Of a DNA stretch of 64,000 bases, positions 18,027 through 26,600 are shown piece after piece. The stretch spans positions 744,001 to 808,000 of the forward strand of contig JAILXW010000001.1 of NCBI GenBank assembly GCA_045430305.1, written 5' to 3'. The notes below the pieces were generated by a model. It was not told the DNA's origin, searched no databases, and worked only from the letters and a program-made list of their open reading frames with translations. Every line of letters starts with the position of its first letter. Positions within the stretch are counted from its first letter, which is position 1. The position numbers and the translations under genes are program-made. Source of the stretch: Agarilytica sp045430305. GTDB taxonomy: Bacteria; Pseudomonadota; Gammaproteobacteria; Pseudomonadales; Cellvibrionaceae.

Positions 18027-19199
18027 TTAATCCCGTCGAAGCTTATCGGACACAGCAATAGGGTTCGGAAAGTTGAAGATCACAATATAGCTCGAAATCA
18101 CAAAGCTCAGTATCGCGGCACACTGTATCAACATAGATGCTCTCTCTCCAATGACGTTTTGTGCCGTAGCCACAAAGGCGATCAATAAAGAAAATTCACT
18201 TATTTGACCCAATCGAAACCCAATATCCCACGCTAAAGGTTTTTTCTCGCGCTGTTGCCTTAACAAAAAATAGAATGTGATCGGTTTAATCGCAAGCATT
18301 ACAAAAGTGTAAAGTAGTGCGATCACGGCGATGCTAGGTAGTATGTCGATATTGAGTTGTGCGCCTAAAGAAAAGAAAAAGAGCACCAAGAAAAAGTCGC
18401 GCAAAGGCTTTAAGTTAAGCGCAATAAATTGAGAAATAGGGCTAGTCGCTAACGAAATGCCAGCGATAAAGGCACCAATTTCTGCAGATAAATACATCTC
18501 TTCAGCAAGGTGCGCCAGCCCCAAGCACCAACCAATAGCAAGCAGAAAAATATATTCATGGAAGCGGTCGAACTTAGCGATCAGCTTGTACATCACAAAG
18601 CGAACAAATACATACGCAAAGCCGGCCAAGATTGGTAGGGCAATTAACGCGCTGATCAAGGGTTTCGCTTCTACCTGGCCGCCAGAACCTGCAAGTAAAA
18701 ATAATAAGCAAAATATAGCGATAAAGTCTTGGATCAAGAGCAGCCCAACCATAAGGTCACCGGCGTATTTGTGATGCAACACGGTTGTAGGTAGTAATTT
18801 AATCCCTACTATGGTGCTAGAAAACATAGACGCCATGGCTATTACGATGGATTCCATCATCGTAAAATTAAAAGCAAGGCCTATCGCTAAGCCAGTTAAA
18901 GCAAAGGTCGCACAGCTGACTAGGGCAACGCTGGTGGCTTTTCGTAAAACGGCAAACAGCGAGCTGGGCTGCATGTCTAACCCGAGCAAGAAAAGAAGGA
19001 AGACGATGCCAATATGTGACATTTCAAGTAAGTAGTTTACTTGAGTAACGACTTTAAACCCGTATGGGCCAAGCAGAATACCGAGAACGATATAGGCCAC
19101 CAATAATGGCTGGCGGGTGTACAGGGCCGCCGACGCTATTAGAGCAGCGCCGCAAAATATTAAAAAGAAGGTGTCGAAAACCGCACCGTCCATATCCAC
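18027..19199 (-). CDS. KefB/CPA2-type monovalent cation:proton antiporter, membrane domain only
   Basis: A 390-residue protein with 11-12 hydrophobic segments of the Na_H_Exchanger family. Landmarks include QPLLVAYIVLGILLGPYGF, EMSHIGIVFLLFLLGLDMQP and the ion-site helix SAEIGAFIAGISLA. There is no C-terminal RCK/TrkA domain as in KefB/KefC, so there is no obvious nucleotide or glutathione gating. It is convergent with gabD (32 bp between stops). The substrate could be K+ or Na+; the sequence does not decide. Confidence 0.87.
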   Translation of the reverse strand: MDMDGAVFDTFFLIFCGAALIASAALYTRQPLLVAYIVLGILLGPYGFKVVTQVNYLLEMSHIGIVFLLFLLGLDMQPSSLFAVLRKATSVALVSCATFALTGLAIGLAFNFTMMESIVIAMASMFSSTIVGIKLLPTTVLHHKYAGDLMVGLLLIQDFIAIFCLLFLLAGSGGQVEAKPLISALIALPILAGFAYVFVRFVMYKLIAKFDRFHEYIFLLAIGWCLGLAHLAEEMYLSAEIGAFIAGISLATSPISQFIALNLKPLRDFFLVLFFFSLGAQLNIDILPSIAVIALLYTFVMLAIKPITFYFLLRQQREKKPLAWDIGFRLGQISEFSLLIAFVATAQNVIGERASMLIQCAAILSFVISSYIVIFNFPNPIAVSDKLRRD

Positions 19200-19278
19200 C
19201 TACTTAATTTATTATTGGTTTAATTGAGTTTGCCAGTCAGAAAGAAATAGCTACGCATCGTAGTGGCAGAAAACCCAA

Positions 19279-19316
19279 ATATTTAGAGAGAAAACGTCCG
19301 TTTTCTCTCTAAATAT
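19279..19316. terminator. Perfect 18-bp inverted repeat, probable terminator of the cysI operon
   Basis: ATATTTAGAGAGAAAACG at 19279-19296 is repeated in perfect inversion at 19299-19316 with only TC between, giving a stem of about 17 bp. It lies between the end of the DUF934 gene (minus) and the start of the exchanger gene. The flanks are not strongly U-rich, so termination is likely but not certain. Confidence 0.6.
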
Positions 19317-19364
19317 AGTGGAGTTAGTAGTGGTTTGCCTCGCAGGGCACAGAACATCGCATCA

Positions 19365-19859
19365 TTACACGCGACGGCGAAAGAGTGGTTGTGGTTCATC
19401 GCAGGCGGCTTGGTAGCGTTCGTTAAAATCGGCCAAGCTTTCGAGTGCCGATTCCGTGCAAGTGCCCTCTGGTAAAAGGAAGGCATTTACGCCACAGCGC
19501 GCAAGGAAGAACATCTGATCTTGTATGTATTCACCTACCGCACGAATCTCTCCAGTGTAATCTAGCTGTTCGCGCAGTGTTCTTGCTTGCGAAAAACTTC
19601 GACCATCTGCAAAGGCGGCAAATTTAATGGCGATAATCGGGAGAGTTGAAACGAACTCTTTGAGCTGATGAACATCATCATCGCTCGCTAGCCAAACGCC
19701 TACTTGGCTAAGATCATGCTGGTCTTTAGCGAGGTCATTGTAGAGGTTAAGCGGAATGATCCACTTGCCTTCGGATAACTGATCGGCAGAAAACTCTTCT
19801 GTCGCAGCCAGTGACCATTCATTGGTGGCTAGAGCACCGTCTTTAATCAGCTTTTGCAT
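19365..19859 (-). CDS. DUF934 protein, sulfite-reduction associated
   Basis: A 164-residue protein of the DUF934 family, recognised by GVWLASDDDVHQL, IAIKFAAFADGRSFSQARTLRE and the closing stretch YIQDQMFFLARCGVNAFLLPE. It overlaps the end of cysI by 17 bp and is on the same strand. This pairing is standard in pseudomonads and other proteobacteria that use the one-subunit sulfite reductase. Its role is thought to be in assimilatory sulfate reduction, but the biochemical activity is not established. Confidence 0.9.
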   Translation of the reverse strand: MQKLIKDGALATNEWSLAATEEFSADQLSEGKWIIPLNLYNDLAKDQHDLSQVGVWLASDDDVHQLKEFVSTLPIIAIKFAAFADGRSFSQARTLREQLDYTGEIRAVGEYIQDQMFFLARCGVNAFLLPEGTCTESALESLADFNERYQAACDEPQPLFRRRV

Positions 19860-21507
19860 ATACGCGCTCCTTAAATGGGGCTATACCAATGCGACGATAG
19901 GTATCGAGAAACTCTTCTTCTGGTTTACGCTGTTCAGTGAATATATTAAAAATATCGCGGATAACTCGCGGCATGTCAGCGCGAGAAAAAGAAGGGCCCA
20001 ATACTTTACCGAGTGAGGCGTCGTTACTTTGGCTACCGCCGAGTTGAACTTGGTAAAACTCTTCACCTTTTTTGTCTACGCCGAGTATGCCGACGTGGCC
20101 GATATGGTGGTGGCCGCAAGCATTCATACAGCCGCTAATATTTAATTCCACATTCCCTAAATCATACAGGTAATCGAGATCATCAAATTCGCGTTGTAAC
20201 GCTTCTGCTACAGGAATCGATTTCGCGTTTGCTAATGAGCAAAAATCCCCACCAGGGCAACAAATCATATCGGTAACTGTACCAATATTTGGCGTAGCAA
20301 AATGTATGGCTTTAAGCTCATTCCATAGCACAAATAGCGAGGAAATCTTAACATCGCCGAGCACAATGTTTTGTTCGTGCGTTGTGCGAGCTTCGCCAAA
20401 ACTGTAGGTGTCAGCGAGGTTTGCTATGCGCTCAAGTTGAATATCGGTTACATCGCCGGGGGCAACACCTGTTTGTTTTAGCGAAAGTGTCACTGCGCGA
20501 TAACCGGGTACTCTATGGTCGTGAACATTACGATCTAACCAACGCGCAAAATCTTGGTTTTCTGAGGCTTCAGCTTTGAGTTCTGCTTCGGCTTGCGCGA
20601 CGTCGAAAGTTTCGTAATCGTGCTCAGTGAAAAAGCTTTTAGCCCGCTTAATTTCTTTGCTTGTTAATGCTGTTTGGCTGTCTCGTATGTGGTCCCATTC
20701 GGCTTCAACTTTTTCAGTAAAAGCTTCAACACCCATGGCTTTAACAAGTATCTTGATACGTGCTTTATATTTGTTGTCACGACGACCATGAAGGTTGTAT
20801 ACACGTAAAATAGCTTCGAGATAAGTAAGAATGTCGCGCTCTGGTAAGAATTCACGAACCACGGAAGCAATTACCGGTGTACGGCCTAAGCCGCCGCCAA
20901 CAAGTACTTTGAACCCGATGGTATCGTCGTCTTTTTTCACTAACTGCAAACCAATGTCATGAAAGTGAATAGCCGCGCGGTCGCTTTTGGTGCCTGACAC
21001 TGCAATTTTGAACTTACGTGGCAGGAAAGCGAATTCGGGGTGGAAAGTAGACCACTGACGAATGATTTCGCAATAGGCGCGAGGGTCGATAATTTCGTCT
21101 TTGGCGATGCCCGCGAACTGGTCGGTCGTGACGTTGCGAATACAATTACCACTGGTTTGGATTGCGTGCATTTCTACGTCAGCTAATTCAGCGAGTATAT
21201 CGGGCACTTCAGACAATTCTGGCCAGTTAAACTGAACGTTCTGCCGGGTCGAGATATGGCAATAGCCTTTATCGTAGTGACGGCAAATATGCGCAAGTTT
21301 GCGCAGCTGCGTAGTATTGAGCATGCCGTAGGGCACAGCAACGCGCAACATCGGTGCGAGACGCTGAACGTAAAGACCATTTTGTAAGCGTAAAGGAAGA
21401 AAGTGTTCTTCTTTTAATTCCCCTGCGAGGTAGCGATCCGTTTGTCGACGGAATTGCTGCACGCGTTCTTGCACGATGCGGTGATCGTACTCGTCGTAAA
21501 CGTACAT
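19843..21507 (-). CDS. cysI: Siroheme-dependent sulfite/nitrite reductase, hemoprotein subunit
   Basis: A 554-residue protein with the duplicated ferrodoxin-like plus siroheme/4Fe-4S architecture. The cluster ligands are in MICCPGGDFCSLANAKS and the CxxxC of NISGCMNACGHHHIGHVG. Siroheme-contacting regions include ICRHYDKGYCHISTRQNVQFNW and TSGNCIRNVTTDQFAG. It reduces sulfite to sulfide in cysteine synthesis, probably with ferredoxin or NADPH-linked electrons, since no cysJ is adjacent. It is followed by DUF934. Nitrite as substrate is less likely given that partner. Confidence 0.93.
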   Translation of the reverse strand: MYVYDEYDHRIVQERVQQFRRQTDRYLAGELKEEHFLPLRLQNGLYVQRLAPMLRVAVPYGMLNTTQLRKLAHICRHYDKGYCHISTRQNVQFNWPELSEVPDILAELADVEMHAIQTSGNCIRNVTTDQFAGIAKDEIIDPRAYCEIIRQWSTFHPEFAFLPRKFKIAVSGTKSDRAAIHFHDIGLQLVKKDDDTIGFKVLVGGGLGRTPVIASVVREFLPERDILTYLEAILRVYNLHGRRDNKYKARIKILVKAMGVEAFTEKVEAEWDHIRDSQTALTSKEIKRAKSFFTEHDYETFDVAQAEAELKAEASENQDFARWLDRNVHDHRVPGYRAVTLSLKQTGVAPGDVTDIQLERIANLADTYSFGEARTTHEQNIVLGDVKISSLFVLWNELKAIHFATPNIGTVTDMICCPGGDFCSLANAKSIPVAEALQREFDDLDYLYDLGNVELNISGCMNACGHHHIGHVGILGVDKKGEEFYQVQLGGSQSNDASLGKVLGPSFSRADMPRVIRDIFNIFTEQRKPEEEFLDTYRRIGIAPFKERVYAKAD

Positions 21508-21799
21508 GTATGTGTAGCCTTGAGGTGTCTAGTGTATGTCTGTGGAGTAATCAGTTGGTGTCTAATTGAGCGTACTCAGATAAACGTTCTTACCCGAGAA
21601 AGTAGCGCCATTAGATCGCATGATTTGCTTCAATAAAAGAGGCGGAATCATAACGTAAACTGAAGCCTAATCCGAGTGTTACAATATAACAAAAGCGTGG
21701 ATTTAAGGCCGTTTTGGCACATAAATATAGGTTTTGGTGCTAAGCCGCTTTATTTGTTAGAAATGTTAGGCACTTTTATTATTAATTTGTCATAAACGC

Positions 21800-21813
21800 T
21801 TGATTCTTATCAA
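21800..21813. promoter_or_regulatory. FNR/Anr-type binding site
   Basis: TTGATTCTTATCAA matches the FNR/Anr consensus TTGAT-N4-ATCAA perfectly. It is 294 bp upstream of the cysI start and about 200 bp upstream of the peptide gene at 22011. No convincing -10 box sits at the class II distance on either side, so the controlled transcript is not clear. Confidence 0.5.
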
Positions 21814-21873
21814 TGTCTAAGTTTGAATTGGCACCTGAGCTTCAATGCGCCGTTTTAAGTCCATGTGAGATGC

Positions 21874-21933
21874 ATATGTAAGTGATCTTCCTTGATTCGA
21901 TCAAGGTAGAACTAGCAAGATTCACTTACATAT
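21874..21933. repeat. Nested inverted repeat (branched hairpin)
   Basis: The outer arms are ATATGTAAGTGATCTT (21874) and AAGATTCACTTACATAT (21917), which pair except for one bulged base. Nested inside is CCTTGAT-TCG-ATCAAGG (21890-21906), a perfect 7-bp hairpin. In RNA this gives a stem with an inner hairpin and a 10-nt single strand. It could be a leader structure of the peptide gene or the body of a small RNA. Confidence 0.55.
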
Positions 21934-22010
21934 AGTCGTTTGTTGGGGGCTAAACGCAATGCGAATGTTCTTTCTAAACTCTAAAAAACAAAAATGATTG
22001 GGAGACGAAA

Positions 22011-22130
22011 ATGGAAGACGATAATATTCAAATGATGGAACCTGGTGATAGCCTTGCAGATTCAGTTGCAGCAGTGGCGTTGGTTCTTATTTTTGTAGCT
22101 GCTTGCGTATTGTGGGTAAGCGGGCAGTAG
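22011..22130 (+). CDS. Small single-helix membrane peptide, 39 residues
   Basis: ATG at 22011 is preceded by GGGAG at 22000-22004, which is good spacing. The peptide begins MEDDNIQMMEPGDSLADSVA and then has one hydrophobic helix of about 18 residues ending in VLWVSGQ. The acidic N-terminus and basic-free tail give no clear topology. A strong terminator starts 24 bp after the stop, so the gene has its own transcription unit. It is too short for most gene finders. I do not know its function. Confidence 0.6.
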   Translation: MEDDNIQMMEPGDSLADSVAAVALVLIFVAACVLWVSGQ

Positions 22131-22153
22131 TACCCTGGCGTGTAGATTTAAGT

Positions 22154-22211
22154 ATAAATTACGTGCATAAAAAAACCGGCAGAAGCCGGTTTTTTTATGC
22201 ACGTAATTTAT
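22154..22211. terminator. Bidirectional terminator, perfect 27-bp palindrome
   Basis: Arms 22154-22180 and 22185-22211 are perfect inverted copies of 27 bp around the loop AGAA. The core, seven A, CCGGC, AGAA, GCCGG, seven T, works as an intrinsic terminator on both strands. It lies between the converging peptide gene (stop 22130) and the GGDEF gene (stop 22222). Confidence 0.9.
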
Positions 22212-22221
22212 GCGTATGTGG

Positions 22222-23334
22222 CTAATCTATTTCGTCATCAACCTTTTTACTGATGACTTGATTACGGCCCCTTTCTTTTGCTTCATAAAGCGCTTTGTCT
22301 GCCAGTTCAAACAGGGCTTTATCTGAACATGGCTTTGACTGCACGCTTGCGCAACCGATACTGACCGTGAATGTGATGTTCGTACCTTGATAGTCTAGTG
22401 GGTGATCACGAAACGCTTGGCAAATTCGACTGGCGATATTTGTAGCCGCATCGTGTGGGCAGTTAGGCAAAATCAGCGTAAATTCTTCGCCGCCGTACCG
22501 GCAAAGAATATCAATATCTGAGCGAATTTCTTGACGAACAAGCGCGGCACTATGTTTTAGGCATGAATCACCTGCGGCGTGGCCGTGATTGTCATTCACG
22601 CGTTTGAAGTGGTCAATATCAATCACTAGGAGTGATATCGGGTCTTCGTTCTCGAGGCTTTTATCTAACTCTGTTGGCAGGGTTTTATCGAAATAGCGAC
22701 GGTTGTTTGTTTTGGTTAACGCATCCAGATTACTGATTTTTTTATAACGGTCAGCTTGCTCTGCAAGGGTCACCTGTTGTTGGGCAGAGGCCAAAAACAG
22801 CTTTGCACGATTGTCGCCTTGCTGCACGATAATGACCAAACTGAAAAGAATAAATGCAGCACTTAGGACGGCGCTCAGCTCACCAGAAAAAATAAGTACG
22901 GCGATGCTAGGGGCAAAAAGCAGGATCATGTACAAGCGACCGGCAAAACGAGAAATTAGCCAAACGTAAAAGCCTGCAATGGTAGAAAAAGCCAGCATAA
23001 GTGCAGCCGAAAAACGCACGTTGACGTACGCTGGGTCATAAAGCACGTACGCAATAAGACCTCCCCAATATAAAGCATTGAGATGGTTAATCAGAAGGAA
23101 AGCACGTTGGGCGATTTCACGGTCATCTTCGATCGTGTGTTGTTTGCGGCGGTATACTAATAAGTTGATATCGAAGAAGGCGAGAACGGCGGCATTCACC
23201 CACACAAAGCTAGAGCTTGGGTTTTCCACGATGGCGGGCAGCATGAGAATGAGCCAAATAGCGGTTAAGAAACTCGTGCCACTGCGGTTTTGGGAAACAA
23301 TATAGCGAAAGACTTCTGTCTTGGCTTTATTCAT
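22222..23334 (-). CDS. Membrane-anchored diguanylate cyclase (GGDEF)
   Basis: A 370-residue protein. Residues 1-190 carry about five or six hydrophobic helices with short loops. A linker with AEQADRYKKISNLDALTKTNNRRYFD leads into a GGDEF domain with an intact active site CRYGGEEFTLILPN and the substrate region DIDHFKRVNDNHGHAAGD. It makes cyclic di-GMP from two GTP at the inner membrane. The product-inhibition I-site RxxD that normally precedes GGEEF is SDID here, so Arg is lost and feedback inhibition is probably weak. The membrane part resembles no named sensor domain that I can assign with confidence. Confidence 0.92.
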   Translation of the reverse strand: MNKAKTEVFRYIVSQNRSGTSFLTAIWLILMLPAIVENPSSSFVWVNAAVLAFFDINLLVYRRKQHTIEDDREIAQRAFLLINHLNALYWGGLIAYVLYDPAYVNVRFSAALMLAFSTIAGFYVWLISRFAGRLYMILLFAPSIAVLIFSGELSAVLSAAFILFSLVIIVQQGDNRAKLFLASAQQQVTLAEQADRYKKISNLDALTKTNNRRYFDKTLPTELDKSLENEDPISLLVIDIDHFKRVNDNHGHAAGDSCLKHSAALVRQEIRSDIDILCRYGGEEFTLILPNCPHDAATNIASRICQAFRDHPLDYQGTNITFTVSIGCASVQSKPCSDKALFELADKALYEAKERGRNQVISKKVDDEID

Positions 23335-23402
23335 ATGTTGGGTGAGACCGATGCATTTGGGGCATTATAGGTGTACTTTCGAGCAGTTTCCTTTTGAGAC
23401 GT

Positions 23403-23633
23403 TTACTCTGACAAAACAGCTTTCACGACTAAAATAATCGTCGTCATAAACAGAAAGGTAAAGATGATACCTGCTGCGATAAAGGGGTAGGGGCTGCTGG
23501 ATTGAAAGTCTTTTTCTAGGTTTTCACGTTTTTGCACACCAATCGCAGCAGCGAGTGTTGTGGCGATAAGGTGAAGCGTACTGATTTTGCGTACTTCTTG
23601 CCTCTCAATTTCTTTGTTTGGCTCGTCACTCAT
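23403..23633 (-). CDS. DUF2970 family small membrane protein
   Basis: A 76-residue protein. It has a charged N-terminus, then LIATTLAAAIGVQKRENLEKDFQSSSPYPFIAAGI and a C-terminal transmembrane helix. This is the DUF2970 pattern (VLAAxxGVQxxKNxxRDF, then a helix) found widely in beta- and gammaproteobacteria. The function is unknown. It is 20 bp downstream of metH on the same strand and may be cotranscribed with it. Confidence 0.82.
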   Translation of the reverse strand: MSDEPNKEIERQEVRKISTLHLIATTLAAAIGVQKRENLEKDFQSSSPYPFIAAGIIFTFLFMTTIILVVKAVLSE

Positions 23634-23652
23634 ACATTGCCTCGCTAGGGGG

Positions 23653-26600
23653 TTAGGCGTCGTAGTCTAAGTTGCTTTGCAGCCAGCGCTCAACTTCTTC
23701 TACAGCGATGCCTTTACGTGCTGCTAGTGATTCTACCTGGTCTTTGTTTATTTTGCCGGTATTAAAATATTTAGATTCTGGGTGCGCAAAATACCAACCA
23801 GACACGGAAGCGGCAGGAAACATAGCGAAATGCTCAGTCAGGCTAATGTCGATTTCTTGTTCGGCATCGAGCAGTTTGAATAACCCTTCTTTTTCACTGT
23901 GATCTGGGCATGCTGGGTAGCCAGGGGCGGGGCGAATGCCTCTGTATTGCTCTTTGATTAAATCGTTATTGTTAAGTGTTTCCTGCGTGTCGTAAGCCCA
24001 AAATTCTTTGCGTACACGTTCGTGTAGGTGTTCTGCAAAAGCTTCGGCTAGCCGGTCTGCAAGTGCTTTGACCATAATAGCGGAATAATCGTCACCTTGG
24101 GCTTCGTAATCTTTTGCAAGCTTTTCTGCACCAATACCTGCGGTTACAGCAAAGCCTCCAACGTAGTCTGTTTTGCCTGTTTCTTTTGGCGCAATATAAT
24201 CTGCCAGGCAGGGTAGAGTATTTTTGCCGCTCTTATCAATTTGCTGGCGTATGTGGTGACAACGCGTAAGTACGTCACCAGAATCGTTAAGTATCTCAAT
24301 ATCGTCATGGTCAACCGTTTGCGCCTGCCAAAAACCAAATACGGCCTCGGCGGTAAGTTGTTTGTTGTCGATAATCTGCTTGAGCATGGCTTGAGCATCG
24401 TTAAAAAGGTTGGTCGCAGCTTCGCCCACAACTTTGTCTTGTAAAATCGCAGGGTATTTTCCGCTCAGGTCCCACGAGATAAAAAATGGTGTCCAGTCGA
24501 TATAGTCAGTGAGATTATTTAACGGATAGTCTTTTAGCGTTTTGGTGCCAAGAAAGCTGGGTTTCTGAGCGGTGAAGCTTTCCCAGTCTAGTGAGACCTT
24601 CTTGGTTATCGCTTCTTTGTAGGGTACGGCCACACGCGTACTGGTACGACCAGCGCGGCGTTCACGCACTTTTTCATATTCGGCTTGTACACCTTCAACA
24701 AATGTATCGCGTTGCTCAGAAAGTAGGTTAGATGCCACGCCCACCGCACGCGACGCGTCGGCCACATAGATAGATTGGTTAACACTAAGTTGGGGGTCAA
24801 TTTTTACGGCCGTATGGGCCTTTGATGTGGTGGCGCCTCCAATTAACAACGGCTTGTTAATGTTTTGTTTTTCCATTTCTTTGGCGACAAAAACCATTTC
24901 ATCGAGAGAGGGCGTGATTAGACCCGATAAGCCGATGATGTCACAGTTTTCTTCTACAGCAGTTTTCAGTATTTTTTCACAAGGCACCATTACGCCAAGG
25001 TCAACAATTTCGAAGTTGTTACACCCCAATACAACGCCCACGATATTCTTGCCGATGTCATGCACATCGCCTTTTACGGTGGCCATCAAGATTTTACCGT
25101 TACTTTTAGTCTCTTCGGTTTTTTCTGCTTCAATGTAAGGCTGTAAGTGCGCCACGGCTCGTTTCATAACGCGTGCAGATTTAACGACCTGGGGCAGAAA
25201 CATTTTACCCGCACCGAATAGATCACCAACAACATTCATGCCGTCCATAAGTGGCCCTTCGATCACATCAAGGGGGCGTGAACTTTGTTGGCGGGCTTCT
25301 TCGGTGTCTTCTTCAATAAAGTTGGTAACACCTTTTACCAGCGCATATTCGATTCGCTTAGCGACGGGCTGTTCGCGCCACGTGAGATCTTCTTTACTCT
25401 CGGCGGTTTTTCCATCACCACGGTATTTCTCTGCAATATCGAGTAATGCTTCGGTGCCATTTTGATTGCGATTAAGAATCACATCTTCGACTTTTTCACG
25501 AAGCTCTTCGGGCAGACTGTCGTAAATAGCCAATTGGCCAGCGTTAACGATGCCCATATTCATACCGGCTTTAATGGCATGAAAGAGAAACACCGAATGA
25601 ATCGCTTCGCGCACAGGGTTGTTGCCACGGAACGAGAAACTCACGTTACTGACGCCACCACTCACACCAGCAAAGGGCAGGTTGTCACGTATCCAACGAG
25701 TCGCGTCAATGAAGTCAACGGCGTAGTTGTTGTGTTCATCAATGCCCGTAGCGACGGCGAAAATGTTAGGGTCGAAAATAATATCTTCTGGTGCGAAGCC
25801 GACTTTTTCGACGAGTGTTGTGTACGATCGTTGGCAAATTTCAATTTTTCGTTGTGCTGTGTCGGCTTGGCCTTGTTCATCGAACGCCATCACAATTACC
25901 GCGGCACCGTAATGCTTACAAAGTGTCGCCTTTTCAATAAACTCCGCTTCGCCTTCTTTTAAACTGATCGAGTTAACAATAGATTTACCCTGAATGCATT
26001 TAAGCCCGGCTTCAATTACATCCCACTTCGAGCTATCGACCATAATCGGTACGCGGGAGATATCGGGCTCGCTAGCAACCAAGTTGAGGAATGTGACAAT
26101 GGCATTTTCAGCATCGAGCATGCCTTCATCCATATTAATGTCGATCACCTGAGCGCCTTCTTCTACCTGTTTGGCGGCAACTTCTAATGCGGTGTCGTAG
26201 TCTTCAGACAGTATCAATTTCTTAAATCGAGCAGAACCCGTTACATTACAGCGCTCGCCGATATTCACAAAAAGCGATTCAGTGGTGATATTGAACGGTT
26301 CCAGCCCAGAAAGGCGACACGCTTTTTCAATGTTAGGGATCTGTCTAGGGGCAAATGCTTTAACTGTCTCTGCAATGGCCTGAATATGGGCGGGGGAAGT
26401 CCCACAGCACCCGCCGACAATATTTAAATAGCCACTTTCTGCAAAGCTACCAATAATTGCAGCCATCTCTTCAGGCCCTTGGTCATACTCGCCGAACTCA
26501 TTCGGTAGGCCCGCATTCGGGTGTGCAGAAACCAGTGTGTTTGCCACACGGCTCATTTCTGCCATATATGGGCGTAGCTCTTCAGCACCCAGCGCACAAT

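Larger units (their letters stand above)
21508..22010. other. Regulatory intergenic region before the 39-residue peptide gene
   Basis: About 500 bp between divergent cysI and the small membrane peptide gene at 22011. It holds an FNR/Anr-like box (21800-21813) and a folded inverted repeat (21874-21933), listed separately. The first 250 bp after the cysI start contain no ORF that I can support and are AT-rich. Confidence 0.6.
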
